NCBI GenBank assembly: GCA_963969365.1
Contig: OZ017747.1
Location: forward strand, 1-64,000
Direction of reading: 5' to 3'
DNA: 64,000 nucleotides
From: Asterochloris sp. CNOR1
Lineage: Eukaryota > Chlorophyta > Trebouxiophyceae > Trebouxiales > Trebouxiaceae
A program made the translations under genes and the position numbers. The notes below the pieces were generated by a model. The model saw only the letters and a program-made list of their open reading frames with translations. It did no database searches and was not told the DNA's origin. This document shows, piece by piece, positions 24,301-36,600 of the stretch (position 1 is its first letter; each line of letters opens with the position of its first letter).

Positions 24301-27300
24301 CTGGTTCCCCCCTATGCATGCCAGAACAGACAGCAAAAGAGGGGGTGTGCACTTGCAGGGGCCCATGCACCACACCAGCAGCCTTACCTGTGGAGCGCGG
24401 CTGGCGGTGCAGCCCGAGAGGGGGCTCGTCCTCGCTGCTGCTGCTGATCACGGCGTTGGTGCGGCGCCTGGGAAGCTGACGCAGACCCTCCTGCCACTCC
24501 GTCCCCTCATCCTCACTGTCGCACAGCAGGGCTGTGACTGCTGTGGCGCGATCACAGCCCACCACACCCAGACCTGGCAGGCTCTGGCCCTCCTCCATGT
24601 TGCCTGCCGCCTGGGCAGCTGTCATTGAGGCAGCAGTGGCCCCATCCCTGCCTTTGCCATGTGGGTCGTCATTGGGCTCATGCAGAAACCCATCTTCGCT
24701 GCCTGCCAGCTGCGCAGCAGTCTGTACAGCAGCAGCTGCCCCACCACTGGGCACGTCGCTGGTGCCGGCACCGTGCAGAAGATGTCTCAACAGGGAGTGC
24801 ATGTAGTCGGGTCTGACCGTGCCATTGATGGCTCCGGAGGGGATGCTGGGGGCTGCTGCCTTCCTCCTGCAATGCACGAGACCATCACGACAGCGACAGG
24901 GAGGCATGCATGGCAAACACCTGCAAGTAATGTCTCCCTCTTACAACAAAGTCAAGCGCTGCGCTCAGCCACCACACATGGCCTGCTTTGCAAAGCATGC
25001 AGTCAACTTACATGCTGCCAATGATGTGCATGGAATGTGCTGACAAATTGCCTTGCAGCACTGCTTTGCCTGGTGTGCCCTCAGCAGACTTGCTGGAAAT
25101 TGTGCTGTCACTGAAGTTGCGTCACATGCCACATGTTACTCTGCATCACATTTAGTGGGCACACATCAGCTGCCAGTCCCGTGCAAGCACTTGCCTGCTA
25201 ATGGGCTCAGCGTCTTCATCACTGGAGTCTGCAATGTTGATGACAGGGTGGCCCTCAGGGGAACCTGTGACGTCACGCGGCAGACCCAATCCTACGCCTC
25301 TCCCTGCACACCACCACTCACGTTCGTCACCAGCAGCAACAATGCCTGTTGCATCATGTAGTGACGCAACTGCAGCATGCTCTGGACACAGAGATGCATC
25401 ATGTAGTGACACAACTGCAGCATGCTCTGGACACAGGGATGCACCATGCAGTGACACAACTGCAGCATGCTCTGGACACAGGGATGCATCATGTAGTGAC
25501 GCAACTGCAGCATGCTCTGGACACAGGGATGCACCATGTAGTGACGCAACTGCAGCATGCTCTGGACACAGGGATGCCAATCCGTCTGTCGCCTTTTGGC
25601 CCCATCGGCTCCAGACAGTTTCCAGACAGCGGTCCCTCCAGAAGCCCAGAAGGTTGATATATCAACTGCCTGCCCAGTGGCTGCGTGCATGGGCTTGTGA
25701 AGCAGCAGTTGCCACCTGGGAGACTCACCTGGTAATCTTTGGCCCCTCTGGGCGCAGGCTGCTTGAGCAGCTTTGAAGGCCTCCTCCAGGGCAACCTCAG
25801 GGTCCGACTCCCTGCCAGCGCCCCCCTGCAGCGTGACACCGCTCGTTTACGTTGACTTGTTGTGAGCCTGGGTGAGGATGGATGTGAGGGGCAACTCATG
25901 CACACAAGGCTGAGGCACACTCCTTGCAGGTGAACATAGAGGTTGGCACTGCATGGAGCAGGCGTCCTCAGAGCAGGTCAGTGCACAGATGCACACAGGT
26001 GCAGGCTCAGCGCACCTTGCTGGAACATCGCTCGGCATTTGCCAGGAGGTGAGGTGGAGCGTTGCACATGAGCAGACAGCAGACACCCACAGCGTACCCC
26101 CGAGCATGAGTGCAAGTCAACACAGGCTCAGTGCGGATTGCTGGCAGCTGGCAGCACGTACAGCACGGTCATGCAGCATTGCACTATTCTGGCACCCACA
26201 ACAGGTACACAGAAGCTCAGCGAACCTTGCTGGTGGCTGTGGTGCCATCAGCGTCCTCCTGTGCAGCAGACTTCTCGGTGTGGCTTGGGCCAGTGGTGCC
26301 AAAGCTACCCCAGGGACCCGATGTGGTGGCCCCTGGCACAGCTTGCGAGCCACCGCTCTGAGCAGCTGAGCGTGGTGCCTGGCTGTGGGGTGGAGGTGGG
26401 CTGGTGGGCTGCGTGGCATCAGGGTCGCTGATAGCCTTTGAGGCAGCCTCAGTCGTGTCGCTCATACCAGCAGTTTTCTCGGCAGCAGCCTGGGCAGCAG
26501 CCTGAGCGGCAGCCTTGGTGTCGGCTGGAGGAAGGGACTCCACAGAGTCTGTGATGACTGCATTGCCCTGCTGGCCAGCCTTGTCCGCCGCTGCAGACTG
26601 GCTGCTGCCTTTGCTGGGCCTGGCCAGGGTGTCTTGCAGCGGGTGGACAATGTCTGGCAGCAAGTCTGGGATGTCTGCTTCCTTGCCAGCAGCCCTACCC
26701 GCAGCTGCAGGTGAAGCAGCCGCGGGACTGGAGTGGGGCAGGCCAGCAGAGTCCGCCTCCTGATCATCTGGCTGTCCTGCTCCGCCTGGCCCACACCTGG
26801 ACGTCTCAAGGTGTGCCTGGGTGAGGCCCTGCAGGCCTTGCCCGCCCTGCCAGGTGGAGGCCGGGGGGGAGCTGGCCAGGACGTTGGCGTTGGCCCCCAG
26901 GGCGTCCACAAGGGAGGCCATCTCCCCCTGGCTGAGATCTGCCCCAGGAGCAGCCAAGCGCACACCCTCGCGGCTGCTGGCCTGCAGCCTGCCCCTCTGG
27001 CTCCAGCCTGCCTTCAGAGCAGCGGCCGAGCGCCCTCGGCTGTTGGCAGGCTTTCGGACCCCCTGGGTTGGGCCTGAGTCAGGTGATGCGGCAGAGCGCC
27101 CACGGCTGGCCCCATGGGCCCAGCCTGCCTCAGCACCAGAGCGCCCGCGCCTGGCCCCCTGAGCCCAGCCTGCCTCATCAGCATCAGAGCGCTCAGGAAT
27201 GGTGATCTGACCACTGGCCCCAGCGCTCACATCTGCCTCAGGGACTGCAGGGCGGCCGCGGCTGCTGGGCTGGGGACTGGCTGCCAGGGTCTGCCCTACC

Positions 27301-30300
27301 TCAGGGGCAGCAGCAGAGCGCTTGAGGACGGCGGCTCGACGGTCTGCCAGCCTCCGGCCAGCCTGAGGCATGCCGCCCAATCTCCTTGCCACCCGCTGTG
27401 CAGCAGCCGCAGCTCTGTTCCTCTCCCTGCGTGCTTGCAAGGCACTGGCCCACGAGAGTCTCGCGCTGGCTGCCACGGCTTCGATGTGATTCTCATCTGC
27501 CAGAGAAGGCAGAACCATCTCTGGACCTGAAAAGGGGTTTGCAGCCATGAAGTCAGCAGCGCCTGGAGCCATGCTGCCCTCTACGTGTGTCCCAGTTGGC
27601 CTGAAGCCGGGCCACGTGACCTCTGCCTGCAGCTCTGCCTCAGCAGCGGCTGCCACTGGGCTGTGCTGCTGCGCACCAGCGGCGCCGACTGGAGGTGCCG
27701 GGGTGCCTGCCTCTGCCGCTGCGAGCTCCTCAGCAGGCCCAGCCCCTGCAGCAGCACCAGCCCCAGCAGCCTCAGCGCTGCCCGCCTGCCCTGCTGCAGC
27801 CCCAGCAGCCTCAGGGCTGCCCCCCTGCCCTGCCGGGGCCCCAGAGCCTGCCCCCGCAGCAGCTGAGCCGCCCTGGTCAGGCCCAGCCCCGGCCGCACTG
27901 TCGGGCTCGGCACCCTCTGCGGCGCTGCTGCGGCGCTTGCCTGGTGGGAACTGCGGTGCATCTGAGGCTGCCTGGCTCAGGAGACCCCTGCTGCCGCTGC
28001 GTAACAGGGTGCGAGGCCTACAATTTTCTGCCAGCTGGGACTCTGCAGCGCAGATGTGGTCAGCTCAGCAGCATTCACAGGTGCAGGCAACTTGGCACCC
28101 TGACCGACCATCTACAGATGGCTAAGCAGCCTGGATAGGCTGGTTTGGCAGAGGTGCCCGACATCGGAACATGTCATCCAGCAATGCTGAGACCGTCGGC
28201 CTTGCATGAACTTCAGCAAAAGAATTGCATACATGCTGTCAGAGCATGACATTGGCAGCCCGTCAGCAAAGGTCATGACGAGGCTGCCACCCAGTTGCAA
28301 CAGGCTCACAACAGTCAGTCCTTGTGCAAGGCCCTGCATTGTTGGGGGCCAAACTCAACTCTCATGGCTGGGATGCAGCGCCACCTGGTGCAAGGCGGTG
28401 TAGAGTCGGGGCCGGAATTTCACACCCCATGGCAGGATGCGCATCAAGCAGGTGCAAGGTTCTGCACATTTGGGTCTGGACTCACCAAAGCTGTCTCTCA
28501 TTGCATTGACTCGCTCCAACTCAGCTGCAAGATGTCGCCGCCTGCCTTCATTGCTTCCAAAAGGGCTTGAGACAGGCACCCCTCGGGACGCTCCGCAAGC
28601 ACTGGCCGCAGGCACTGCCTGGGCAGGAGGCGCCTCCTTGCGGCGCTCGACGATGCCAGCAGCAGGCTGAGTGGCCGCTGCCCCTTCAGCAGGCTGAGTG
28701 CCTGCTGCCACAGCCTCCTTGCGGCGGTTGACAGTGCCAGCAGCAGGCTGAGCGCCGTCTGCCACGGCAGCAGCTGCTATGGCATCCCCTGCCTGGACAG
28801 GCGGCGCCTCACTGTAGCGCTCAACACTGTCCGCAGCCGCTGTGATGGCGAATCCTGCCTGGGCAGGCGGCCCCTCCTCAAGCTGCTCAACACCGCCAAC
28901 AGCAGGCCCACTCCCTGCCAGCGCAGAGGCCTCCATGGCGCTTGACAGGCAATGCAGCAGCCCGTAGCTGTACTGAGAGCTGCCACCAGCGACAGGCGTG
29001 TCGCTGGCTGATCTGCCTGCCCCAACGAATGCACCTGGGCTGCTGTCGTGCCGGCATGGCAGCGCGTTCACCAGCAGCAGGTCGGCGTGGGGCAGGAGGG
29101 GTGGGTCAAAGGGGTTGGGAAGCTCTGCAGCTGCAGCTGACCCGCCACCCAGATCAGGGCGCCAGCTTGAGCAGCTGCCAACACCTCCCACTGCCAGCCT
29201 GGCAGCATCATGGGGAGGAGAGGGCACGGGGGGAGAACCCGCCTGCTCAGCAGCAACTGCTTTCATTGGCATGGCAGCCTGCGAGTTGCTGTTGGGGCCC
29301 ATGAACCCCTCGAAGACACAAGCCATAGGGCCCCTGGCAGGGCCGCGCGGCAAGGGCTCCTCATCAGAGTCTGGGCGCTCCCAAGACGGCCTGCAGGCAG
29401 TTAGGGCCGGCTTGGCAGGGTGCAGGTCAGCAGTGAATGGGGATTAGCCACCCTGGACATTGCTGCTGGTGTGTGGGTGCACCTCACCAACTGCCAGCGC
29501 CGGGCGAACAACCAGGAGGCAGGTCAGGCCACCTTGGCCAGGTGCAGCTCAGCATGACCATTGCTGCTGCTGGTCTGCAGCAGGGTGCACTCCAGCAGCG
29601 GGCAAGCGCTTCACAATCGGCAGGCAGCATGGGCCAGCTTGGCAGGGTACAAGCTCTCCTTGAGACGGCCTGCAGGCAGACTGGGCCAGCTGGGCAGGGT
29701 GCACGCGCAATTCAGACGGCCTGCAGTCAGATTGGGCCAGCTTGGCACCGTGCAGCTCAGAGGTGGACGGGCAGTGGGCTAGCAGGGATACTGCTGCTTG
29801 CGTGCAGGGGGATGCGCTCCATATGCAGGTGCAGCTGACATGGAATGCTGCACACTCAAACTTGATATAAAGGGTCCGCAGACCGGAGATGCTGAAAGTG
29901 GAGCAGGGTATGCCTGCTTTTGGAGCACATGAAAATTTGCTGTGGAAGGGCTGTCAACGCAGGATGATGCAAGATCGGCACCTTGGACCAACCAGCCTTG
30001 GCAGCATTTTATGAAGGTGGCACTTCATGCAGGTTGGCACAAGCTCAGCAGCCTTGGACCCACAAAGAAGTCGCTGTACTCACCCCTCTCTGGCCACAAT
30101 CCTCTCCACCACACTGTTTGCCCTCTCCCCACCACAATCCGCTGGTGGGGCTCTGCCAGCTGGTCCCGCCTGCCCGCCAACTGCCGGCTCTTGAGGGCCG
30201 GCATCAGCAAAGGTGGACAGCAAGGAGACTGGGCCCCCGCCACTCGGCACTGGCAGAGCAGCAAGGTGCTGCCCAGCGTCGCCGCCCAGTGAAATCAGGG

Positions 30301-33091
30301 GGGGCAAGGGCCCAGCATCGCTGCCCAGTGATATCAGGGGGGGCAGGGGCCACAGCTGACCCCAGGGCTGGCGCTGCCTGGAGTGAGTCCCAAGCTGCGC
30401 AGTGGCGTTGCCATGACCAGCCAGCCGCGATGGGTGTCCAGGGTTGGCTGACCTAAAGGCTGGGAATCTGGCTCTGCGGATCGGGGGAGGCTCGTCTCTG
30501 CCTGCCTCGCAGATGGCGGCGCTGTTGGCTTGTGCAGCCGCCTCTCCCCCAGCGGCCAGCGGGCTGACGGCCTGCCGCCACGTCACCACCGCCTCCCTGT
30601 TCCCACTAGGCGACCCCTTGCTGCTGCTGCTGCTCGAGGAGCCCTCGTCGGTGCTGCTGCTCCTGCTGGTGGCCTCGCTGTCGCTGGTGCTGGCCGCATC
30701 GCTGGTGCTGGCCGCGTCGCTGCCGCCGGATGTGGCCGCGCTGCTGCCGCTGGAGGTGGCACCCTCACTGGAGGAGCTGCTCCAGTCGCCGGCGGTGGTG
30801 ACCCTGCTAGGGCTTGCGCTGCGCGTGGGGCGCCCCTCGCCAGAGTGCTGGGACTGTGTGGGCCTTGGAGGGTGCCAGCTGGGGCTGTCCAGCGTCGGGG
30901 AAGGGTCCTCTGTGGACGGCTCGCTCTCAGCAGCATCAGCAGCCACCTGCTCGGCGCTGTCATGGCCAATAGAGGGGGGGCCCAGGCTGAGCGCCGCCAC
31001 CTGCTGAGCTTGCGGCCTCTGCTCGACCTGGAGAAGAGCCAGATGTCAAGGCGGCCAGCATAATTGGTTGCATCACACAAGGCACCGTGGGCTCAGCCAA
31101 AAGTCAGCCCAAGAGCTTTGGCAAACAGTCAACGCAGTCTGATGCAGACTGCTGTGCAGCGCAACCACACTTGTCCACACACACAACACAGCAAGGGGTG
31201 TGATTCCAGCAGCTCCAACTCCTGCCCTCTTCAGCTAATCCTGAAGGGCAACACAGTGTGCAGCACTGCCCGAGGCTTGTTGAGTGACAGCATCCAGTGA
31301 GGCCCACCTGCGGCTCGGTGCAGTGCGCCTGCTCAGCAGCAACATGCTCTGATACGGGGGCATCTGGTGCCGGCTTGTTTGGACCATCCGAGCCTGCAGT
31401 ACCCTGGCTGGCGCTGAGCCTCTGCGAACTGGGGGTGGCTGTGAGCTGGCTACCTATATGCGCACCTGCATGTGGATCAGGCCATCAGTGTGCTCAGTCT
31501 GGTTGCAGCGGTGCCTGTGACGCTTGCCAGCTGGTCACCTAAGTGTGCACCTGCTGAAAGCAGGCAGTCTACTTGTTAAGTATGCAGCAAGATCTGTGGG
31601 ACCTGCCAGCTGGCCTTGTATGCGTAGACCTGCATCTGCAGCGGTTAGTCAGCCTGTTCAGCATGCCACATTGTCTTTGGAACTTGCCAGCTGACTGTTC
31701 AGATGCGTGTGCAGAGCAGACTGCCAGCCTGTTCAGCATGCAGCGTGGCATGTAGCACTGAGCACAGACAAGCACACCGCACAGCAACCCTGTCCCAGCT
31801 CTGCTGGCAGCTTGACAAGGCAGACTCAGCACCCCTCAGAGGAGGCGCAGAGGACCCTGAAGGGTTTCAGCTGCTGCCTCAACAGCACGCACGGCGTGCT
31901 GTTGATCTGAGACAGCAGGGACCTCCACCTGCGCAGCTGGCTTCCTCCAAGCACATACATCCTGAGTGCTTGGTTGCAAAAGGATCAGGCAGCAGGCCTC
32001 AAGTCCTGGGATCGAAAGAAGCCCATACGGGTGCAGCCCAACACACATCTCCTTATTTTTCACTAGACTCTCCAAGGAAGGACCCCCACCTGCCGGCTGG
32101 CTCCCTCCCAGGCAGCTGCCAGGAGCCCCCAGGGGTCCCGCTGCATCATCGCAGAGCTCCACCCCTGGCGCAGGGGAAGCAGCGCCCACACTCCGACTAT
32201 GGCTGGCTCTGGGGTGCCTGGCCGGGAGGCCTGCACCCAAGCCTGCAGTAACACAACACAGCAGCTCCTTCCCACAAGACGGCGGATGACAGAGCCAAGC
32301 TTCTGCTGGGGCGCAACAGGGTGCACAGTGTTCTGAGTGAACGGACGGACCACAAGCAACCAATAACTTGGTGGTGCGACACTTCCCACTGTGGCGCAGT
32401 GTTTTGACAGGAGGGGGGCACACTTCACTGAAACGCAGTCCAGAGCTCAAAACAGGGATGCGCTGGCTATATGCCCTCAAGTAAGTGCAGCTGTGGAGGA
32501 GGGGGGCAAGTGCTGGGCAGATCTGCCCCTCCCTGCTGCAAACCCTGTTTCTCTCGACGCATGGAAGACACGCTGAGTGTGCATCAGTGTGTGATTATCT
32601 GAGGACAGCTACAGACTTCCCAGAAGGGGCAAGATGGTACAGAGGCAGCACCAACCCACCTGAAGGTGCCACAGAGCTTGAGGCTGAAGCTGACTGAGCG
32701 GCCCTCTGCACAGCATGGACGGCAAGCTCAGCAAGCATGTGAACGGCATGCATGACCTGGGACCTAGACAGACACAGCATGTGAACGGCATGCATGACCT
32801 TGGACCTGGACAGACCACACCAGGAAGCTGGCACAGCAACTGCAGAGGCGATCTGAGGCGCCGGCAACCTCTGGTTTTGAATGGCATGGCAGGGGCAGAG
32901 TGTTGCAATGCACAGAGCCTGCTTCTGTGGAGCAGATCCATGCTGCGCTGGGAACGTACCTGAGCTGCCTTTTTGCGAGATGTTAGCTTTGTGTAGCAGT
33001 GTTTGAGGCTGCAAACCGCAAGCCCCACAGCGATGAAGCCTGATACGTCTTTGGCATCATGGAAGAGGATGTCCCAGGTCAGGCCCGACAT
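21333..33091 (-). CDS. Large unrecognised low-complexity protein (1,778 aa)
   Basis: I do not recognise this family. Fifteen exons chain with consistent phases: 33091-32960, 32705-32660, 32242-32090, 31393-31308, 31027-30084, 29390-28486, 27967-26226, 25825-25729, 25228-25195, 24866-24388, 24023-23757, 23246-23171, 22492-22360, 21739-21608, 21443-21333. The N-terminus (MSGLTWDILFHDAKD then GFIAVGLAVCSLKH) has one short hydrophobic stretch, a possible membrane anchor. Residues about 130-1500 are Ser/Ala/Gly/Gln-rich and probably disordered, with acidic serine runs (SSSSEDE, CDSEDEGTE) suited to CK2 phosphorylation. Folded-looking pieces come last: GVVAAAQGIKQAAISIGVSAF, a basic SPTKKQR, FLASFVGEWNGKVSLTLQD, and the end ERLVIAPNVDQ..LSDLSD. 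Intron 9 appears to be GC-AG. The exon 7 start and exons 11-12 are the least certain. A truncated copy lies at 14.7-16.2 kb. Confidence 0.65.
23583..23880 (-). repeat. Two-copy ~180-bp tandem duplication at the end of exon 11
   Basis: The minus-strand segment at about 23880-23757 (GAAAGCTCCGGGTGCAGTCA through GCGGCCCTGCATCAG) recurs at about 23700-23583 (GAGAGCTCTGGGTTCAGCCG through AAGGCCCTGCGTCAG). The first copy forms the 3' part of exon 11 of the 1,778-aa gene. The second lies just beyond the donor, inside intron 11. Confidence 0.75.
25345..25577 (+). repeat. 45-bp minisatellite, about five copies
   Basis: CTGCAGCATGCTCTGGACAC recurs at exact 45-bp spacing from about 25369 to 25549, with only a few substitutions among units (ATGCATCATGTAGTGACGCA and close variants). 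It lies in intron 8 of the 1,778-aa gene. The homologous place in pseudogene copy B' (about 15.1 kb) has a single unit, so the array expanded after or outside the duplication. Because 45 is a multiple of three, several frames stay open and mimic a coding repeat. Confidence 0.9.
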
Positions 33092-33618
33092 GGCTTAGAT
33101 CTTTTGCTCAAGCCTGCAGAAGTGCAATCACAGGTGAGCACTGCATGTTGGCAGTCCTGCTGACCAGCTTTGTCGCTAGGCTGGCCCTCTAGTCCGGACT
33201 TGAGGACATCAGCTGAGACGTTCCGACAGCTATGGCGCGTGTCGTGACGAAGACAGGCTCCGTGCTCACCAGAGTGATCGCCAGTTGCAGCTCGATGATG
33301 AAGGTGAGCAATGCCCGACCCTAGAGATTCGTCAGGTACAAGCACGGGGCATGTCCCCTTGTGTGAGGCCTGTTGATTTCACTACAGGTCGCAACTCGAT
33401 GTGGTTCTGCCTGTAGTGCAAATGCAAACATGTTGACCTACCAACATCATCTGACGCCAGCATTGGGAGCAGCATCATGAAAGCTTTGCAGAGATCAGTT
33501 CTATGCTCAGCTGACATGCTTGACAGGCTCCAGTGCCGTTCAAGGGTAGGGACCAATCAGCCATACATCACATTCTGATCTCAAGGGCCTGTGCAATGTA
33601 GCTGATTACAGCAGCTGG
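33092..33618. promoter_or_regulatory. Divergent intergenic region, large gene / MT-RFK
   Basis: These 527 bp separate two start codons and should carry both promoters. A short minus-strand ORF at 33556-33442 (MVPTLERHWSLSSMSAEH) ends at a good GTAGGT donor. The next plausible acceptor does not keep frame with the MSGL start at 33091, so I treat it as a possible upstream ORF or non-coding leader exon. No TATA box is obvious. Confidence 0.45.
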
Positions 33619-36600
33619 ATGCAGGCATTAGCGCATCGTCATGTGAAACAAGCAGCAGATGGCCTAGACGCACACAATGCTGCTCAGGCTGAGGCCTTTG
33701 ACCCATTGTCAGCAGCGGACTTCCGTCCTGAGCCTCCTCCCGCTGTGCTCAAGGTGCATCCAAGTCTTCCTCGCCTTCTGCACGCCTCCTAGACTGTGAG
33801 CTTATCCACGCAGCGTGGAAGCAGCAAGCAATTCTCTGACCACAATCTCTGTGGGCTGTGCAGAGGCTGGATTGCATAGCGTCCGCAGCGCCAGGCCTCT
33901 GCAGCACCTCTCGGGTCATGGACGTGGATATGTGCCCTGGCTGCCTCATCCCCCACTTGCAGGCAAGCCTCTGGCGTTGAGGCCTGCCTGCCCAGCAATC
34001 AGGCAACCCCCTGGCTGTACCAGCTGCTTGCCAGCCAGTCCTGCCTGCCCCTGCGCTTGACGTGAATGCCGTGACTGAGTTTGCCCATGCTTCTGGGTGG
34101 TGATGTGCAAGGGCTGCTCAAGGGCACTTGGCTCTGTGCAAGCAGGAGATGCTCCCGTAATATTGCAATGCTGGATCCTGTCATCCGGCGCACAGCAGAA
34201 GCAGCTGCTCTGTGCTGCCTAGTCGTGATGTGAGGGAGATCGTGCACCCTTCAGCAGCCGTCAACCAGTGTCCTGCCTGTGTGTCCAGCGCTGGGACCTC
34301 GTCTAGTAAGCTTAGACAGTCTGGCTTCATGGCACCCATTGCCCTGTGCTGCGTGCAGGCTCTTGGCGTGCAGGATATATTGGCTGTACAGGTCTCTCGC
34401 AGATTGCTGGAAGAGTTTCTCAAGAGGTAGGTTTCAGGGGAATGTGGATGCTTCAGGGGTATGCTTGTCCTGTGTGTACACTGCAAGGTTTGTCTGCTTC
34501 TCAGAGGATGTCTGCTCTGATAAGGTTGGCCTCCTGCTTTGCATTGCTAGCCGGTACTGTGCGTCTACACTAATTCGCTGTGTGTGCAAAGCCTGCGGTG
34601 TTTGTTCATGATCTGGAAGTCCTGCAGTACAAGTGCAGCCTTGCTTGCCACCACACCCAAGCACCGCTCAGCCCGGTTCCGGGCTGCAGGAAATCAGCAA
34701 CGGGCCTCAGCACAAGCGTTGAAGGCGCTGCCAGCTAGACGGCTGCTGTACTTGCCTTACAGGTCTGGGCAGCTGATTGTGGGCTTTGTGCACCAACCTA
34801 TAACCAACTGTTGATTTCTGGCCTTCCCCCAACATGCCCCTGCCGTAGGCATGAGGCTGCTGGTAGAGCACACATCTTGTCGCTGCCATGCAGGGGCCAA
34901 CTTTCATCATCTTGATGTTGGCTGGCCATGGCGCTGCATGCATGCCAGGAGGTCCACTGCTGCCATGTCCACGGCCAGATCAGCAGCAGGCCCTGACATA
35001 AGTTCTGGACATGCTGCCAGCCTGATAGGTGCTCTGCATGCCTCTACAGGTACGGGCGACTCAGCTTGGACAGGGCAGCAGGCAACGAGCGCCAACTCCG
35101 CACGTTCTATGGAATTGTGCAGAACCTGCCGGCCTATCAGGTGAATCTGCCAGCACACTTGAACCCCTCCTTTAATCTTGTCTGGGTTTGCCAGCAGGGC
35201 TAATCAGTGCTGCCAAATTGCAGCCTTGTATCTCCAGAGATGTGCTGGTTATTTCCTGTTGGTTCAGCTCCATGTCATGCTACCCATCCTGTGGCGCTGC
35301 TGCTGTACCTCCCTAATCTGAAAAGAGCTGCCTTAGAGTCCCTATTGACGCTGCATGCTGCTGCCATCATTGGAGTACTGGGGGTCGTTGTCAAGCAATT
35401 GCACATGACCCCAATGCAAGACAGCTGCCTGCAGAGAATTCCTTGAGCGCTGCATGCTGCTGCCATCAAAGGAGTACTGGGTGTCATTCTCCAGCAATTG
35501 CACATGACCCCAATGCAAGGCACCTGCCTGCAGAGGGTCGGTTTGACGCTGCATGCTGCTGCCACCAGCAGTCTGAGAGGCACTGTTTTGTGGCTACCAT
35601 TCCCGGCCTCAGCCCCATGCAGCTGCCGCAGGGACCCTTTGTGGCCATTTGCGCTGGTTGCTACCAGCAGAGCAACCCTTCCCAACCCCTTTGCACCGCA
35701 CAGCTGCAGCAGGGTGTCTGTGACGCTGCATGCTGCTGCCACCAGCAGAGCATCCAGCACCTCTTCCCAGCGCCCTAGCTCGCCCTGTGCTCTCTGCAGC
35801 TGCAGCAGGGGCCAAGTGGTGCTGTGTGCTTGTGCTGCCTTCACATGAGGATCCTCTAAACAGACAAGCACCCCCACTACAATTGCTGCAGGCTCACCCT
35901 GGTTGGCATAGCAGTGCAACCTCTTCCCAGCAGTCTTGCTCACCCCATGCACTCTGCAGCTGCCTGCAGGGGCCCTTTGACGCTGCCTTCTTCAACATTG
36001 TCTTTGGACTTGTTGATGACCAGAGGGACACACTGCTGCACACGGCGCTGCTGCTTAAACCAGGTCTGCTCATGAGAACAGATGTGTGCACTGCCAAGCT
36101 GCCTGGTGTCATGCAAGGTACCTGTATTGCCATCTGCTGCTCATGATGGGACTGTACAGTGCTGCTCATGCAGAGGCAGCCATTGCGAGTTGCTGGCTAG
36201 CACTCTCAGGCTGTGTCATGGCAATTCAGAACAATGCATTGCCACAATAGCCTGCGTGTGATAGGGCTGCCCAGCCCAGGTGCTGCTGCATGGCTAGCTG
36301 CTGGCTGGCCCCAAGCACTGCGCCATGCTTGCGGTCAGCACAGGACAGTGCAGCACGTCAGTGTGCTGCACGAGCAGCCCTAGCCGCCTTTGCCTAGCTC
36401 TAGTTCACTACTGGCACTCACAGTCCTATGCTAGCCCAGCTCAAGCTGCAACTGCTTTGAAACCTCACGCCTGCTTCACCCTTCCTACTTCTAGCTCCCG
36501 CTGCGTTCTGACATACACGTCTACCAAAAACCCTTTGCCAGCATCAGCTCATCTGTGTGCAGGCGGCTATATTGTGTTGGGCAACTGCTTGGGCAGAAAG

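Noticed and set aside
25200-25250. SUMO-interaction-like motif VINIADSSDED on the minus strand
   Set aside because: The phase-consistent acceptor falls between INIA and DSSDED, so the hydrophobic part is intronic and the motif is not in the protein.
25152-25657. Open frames on both strands over the 45-bp repeat, looking like a 15-residue repeat protein
   Set aside because: All are by-products of a minisatellite whose period is a multiple of three; the exon chain of the minus-strand gene splices around it.
30444-31063. Long plus-strand ORF with LLLLLEEP and AAASLVLAASL runs
   Set aside because: It is the antisense shadow of the Ser/Ala-rich exon 5 of the minus-strand gene (31027-30084); codon bias and splice sites favour the minus strand.
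33332-33556. Minus-strand ORF MVPTLERH... as first exon of the 1,778-aa gene
   Set aside because: It ends at a good donor, but no downstream acceptor joins it in frame to the MSGLTWD exon; kept only as a possible leader or upstream ORF.
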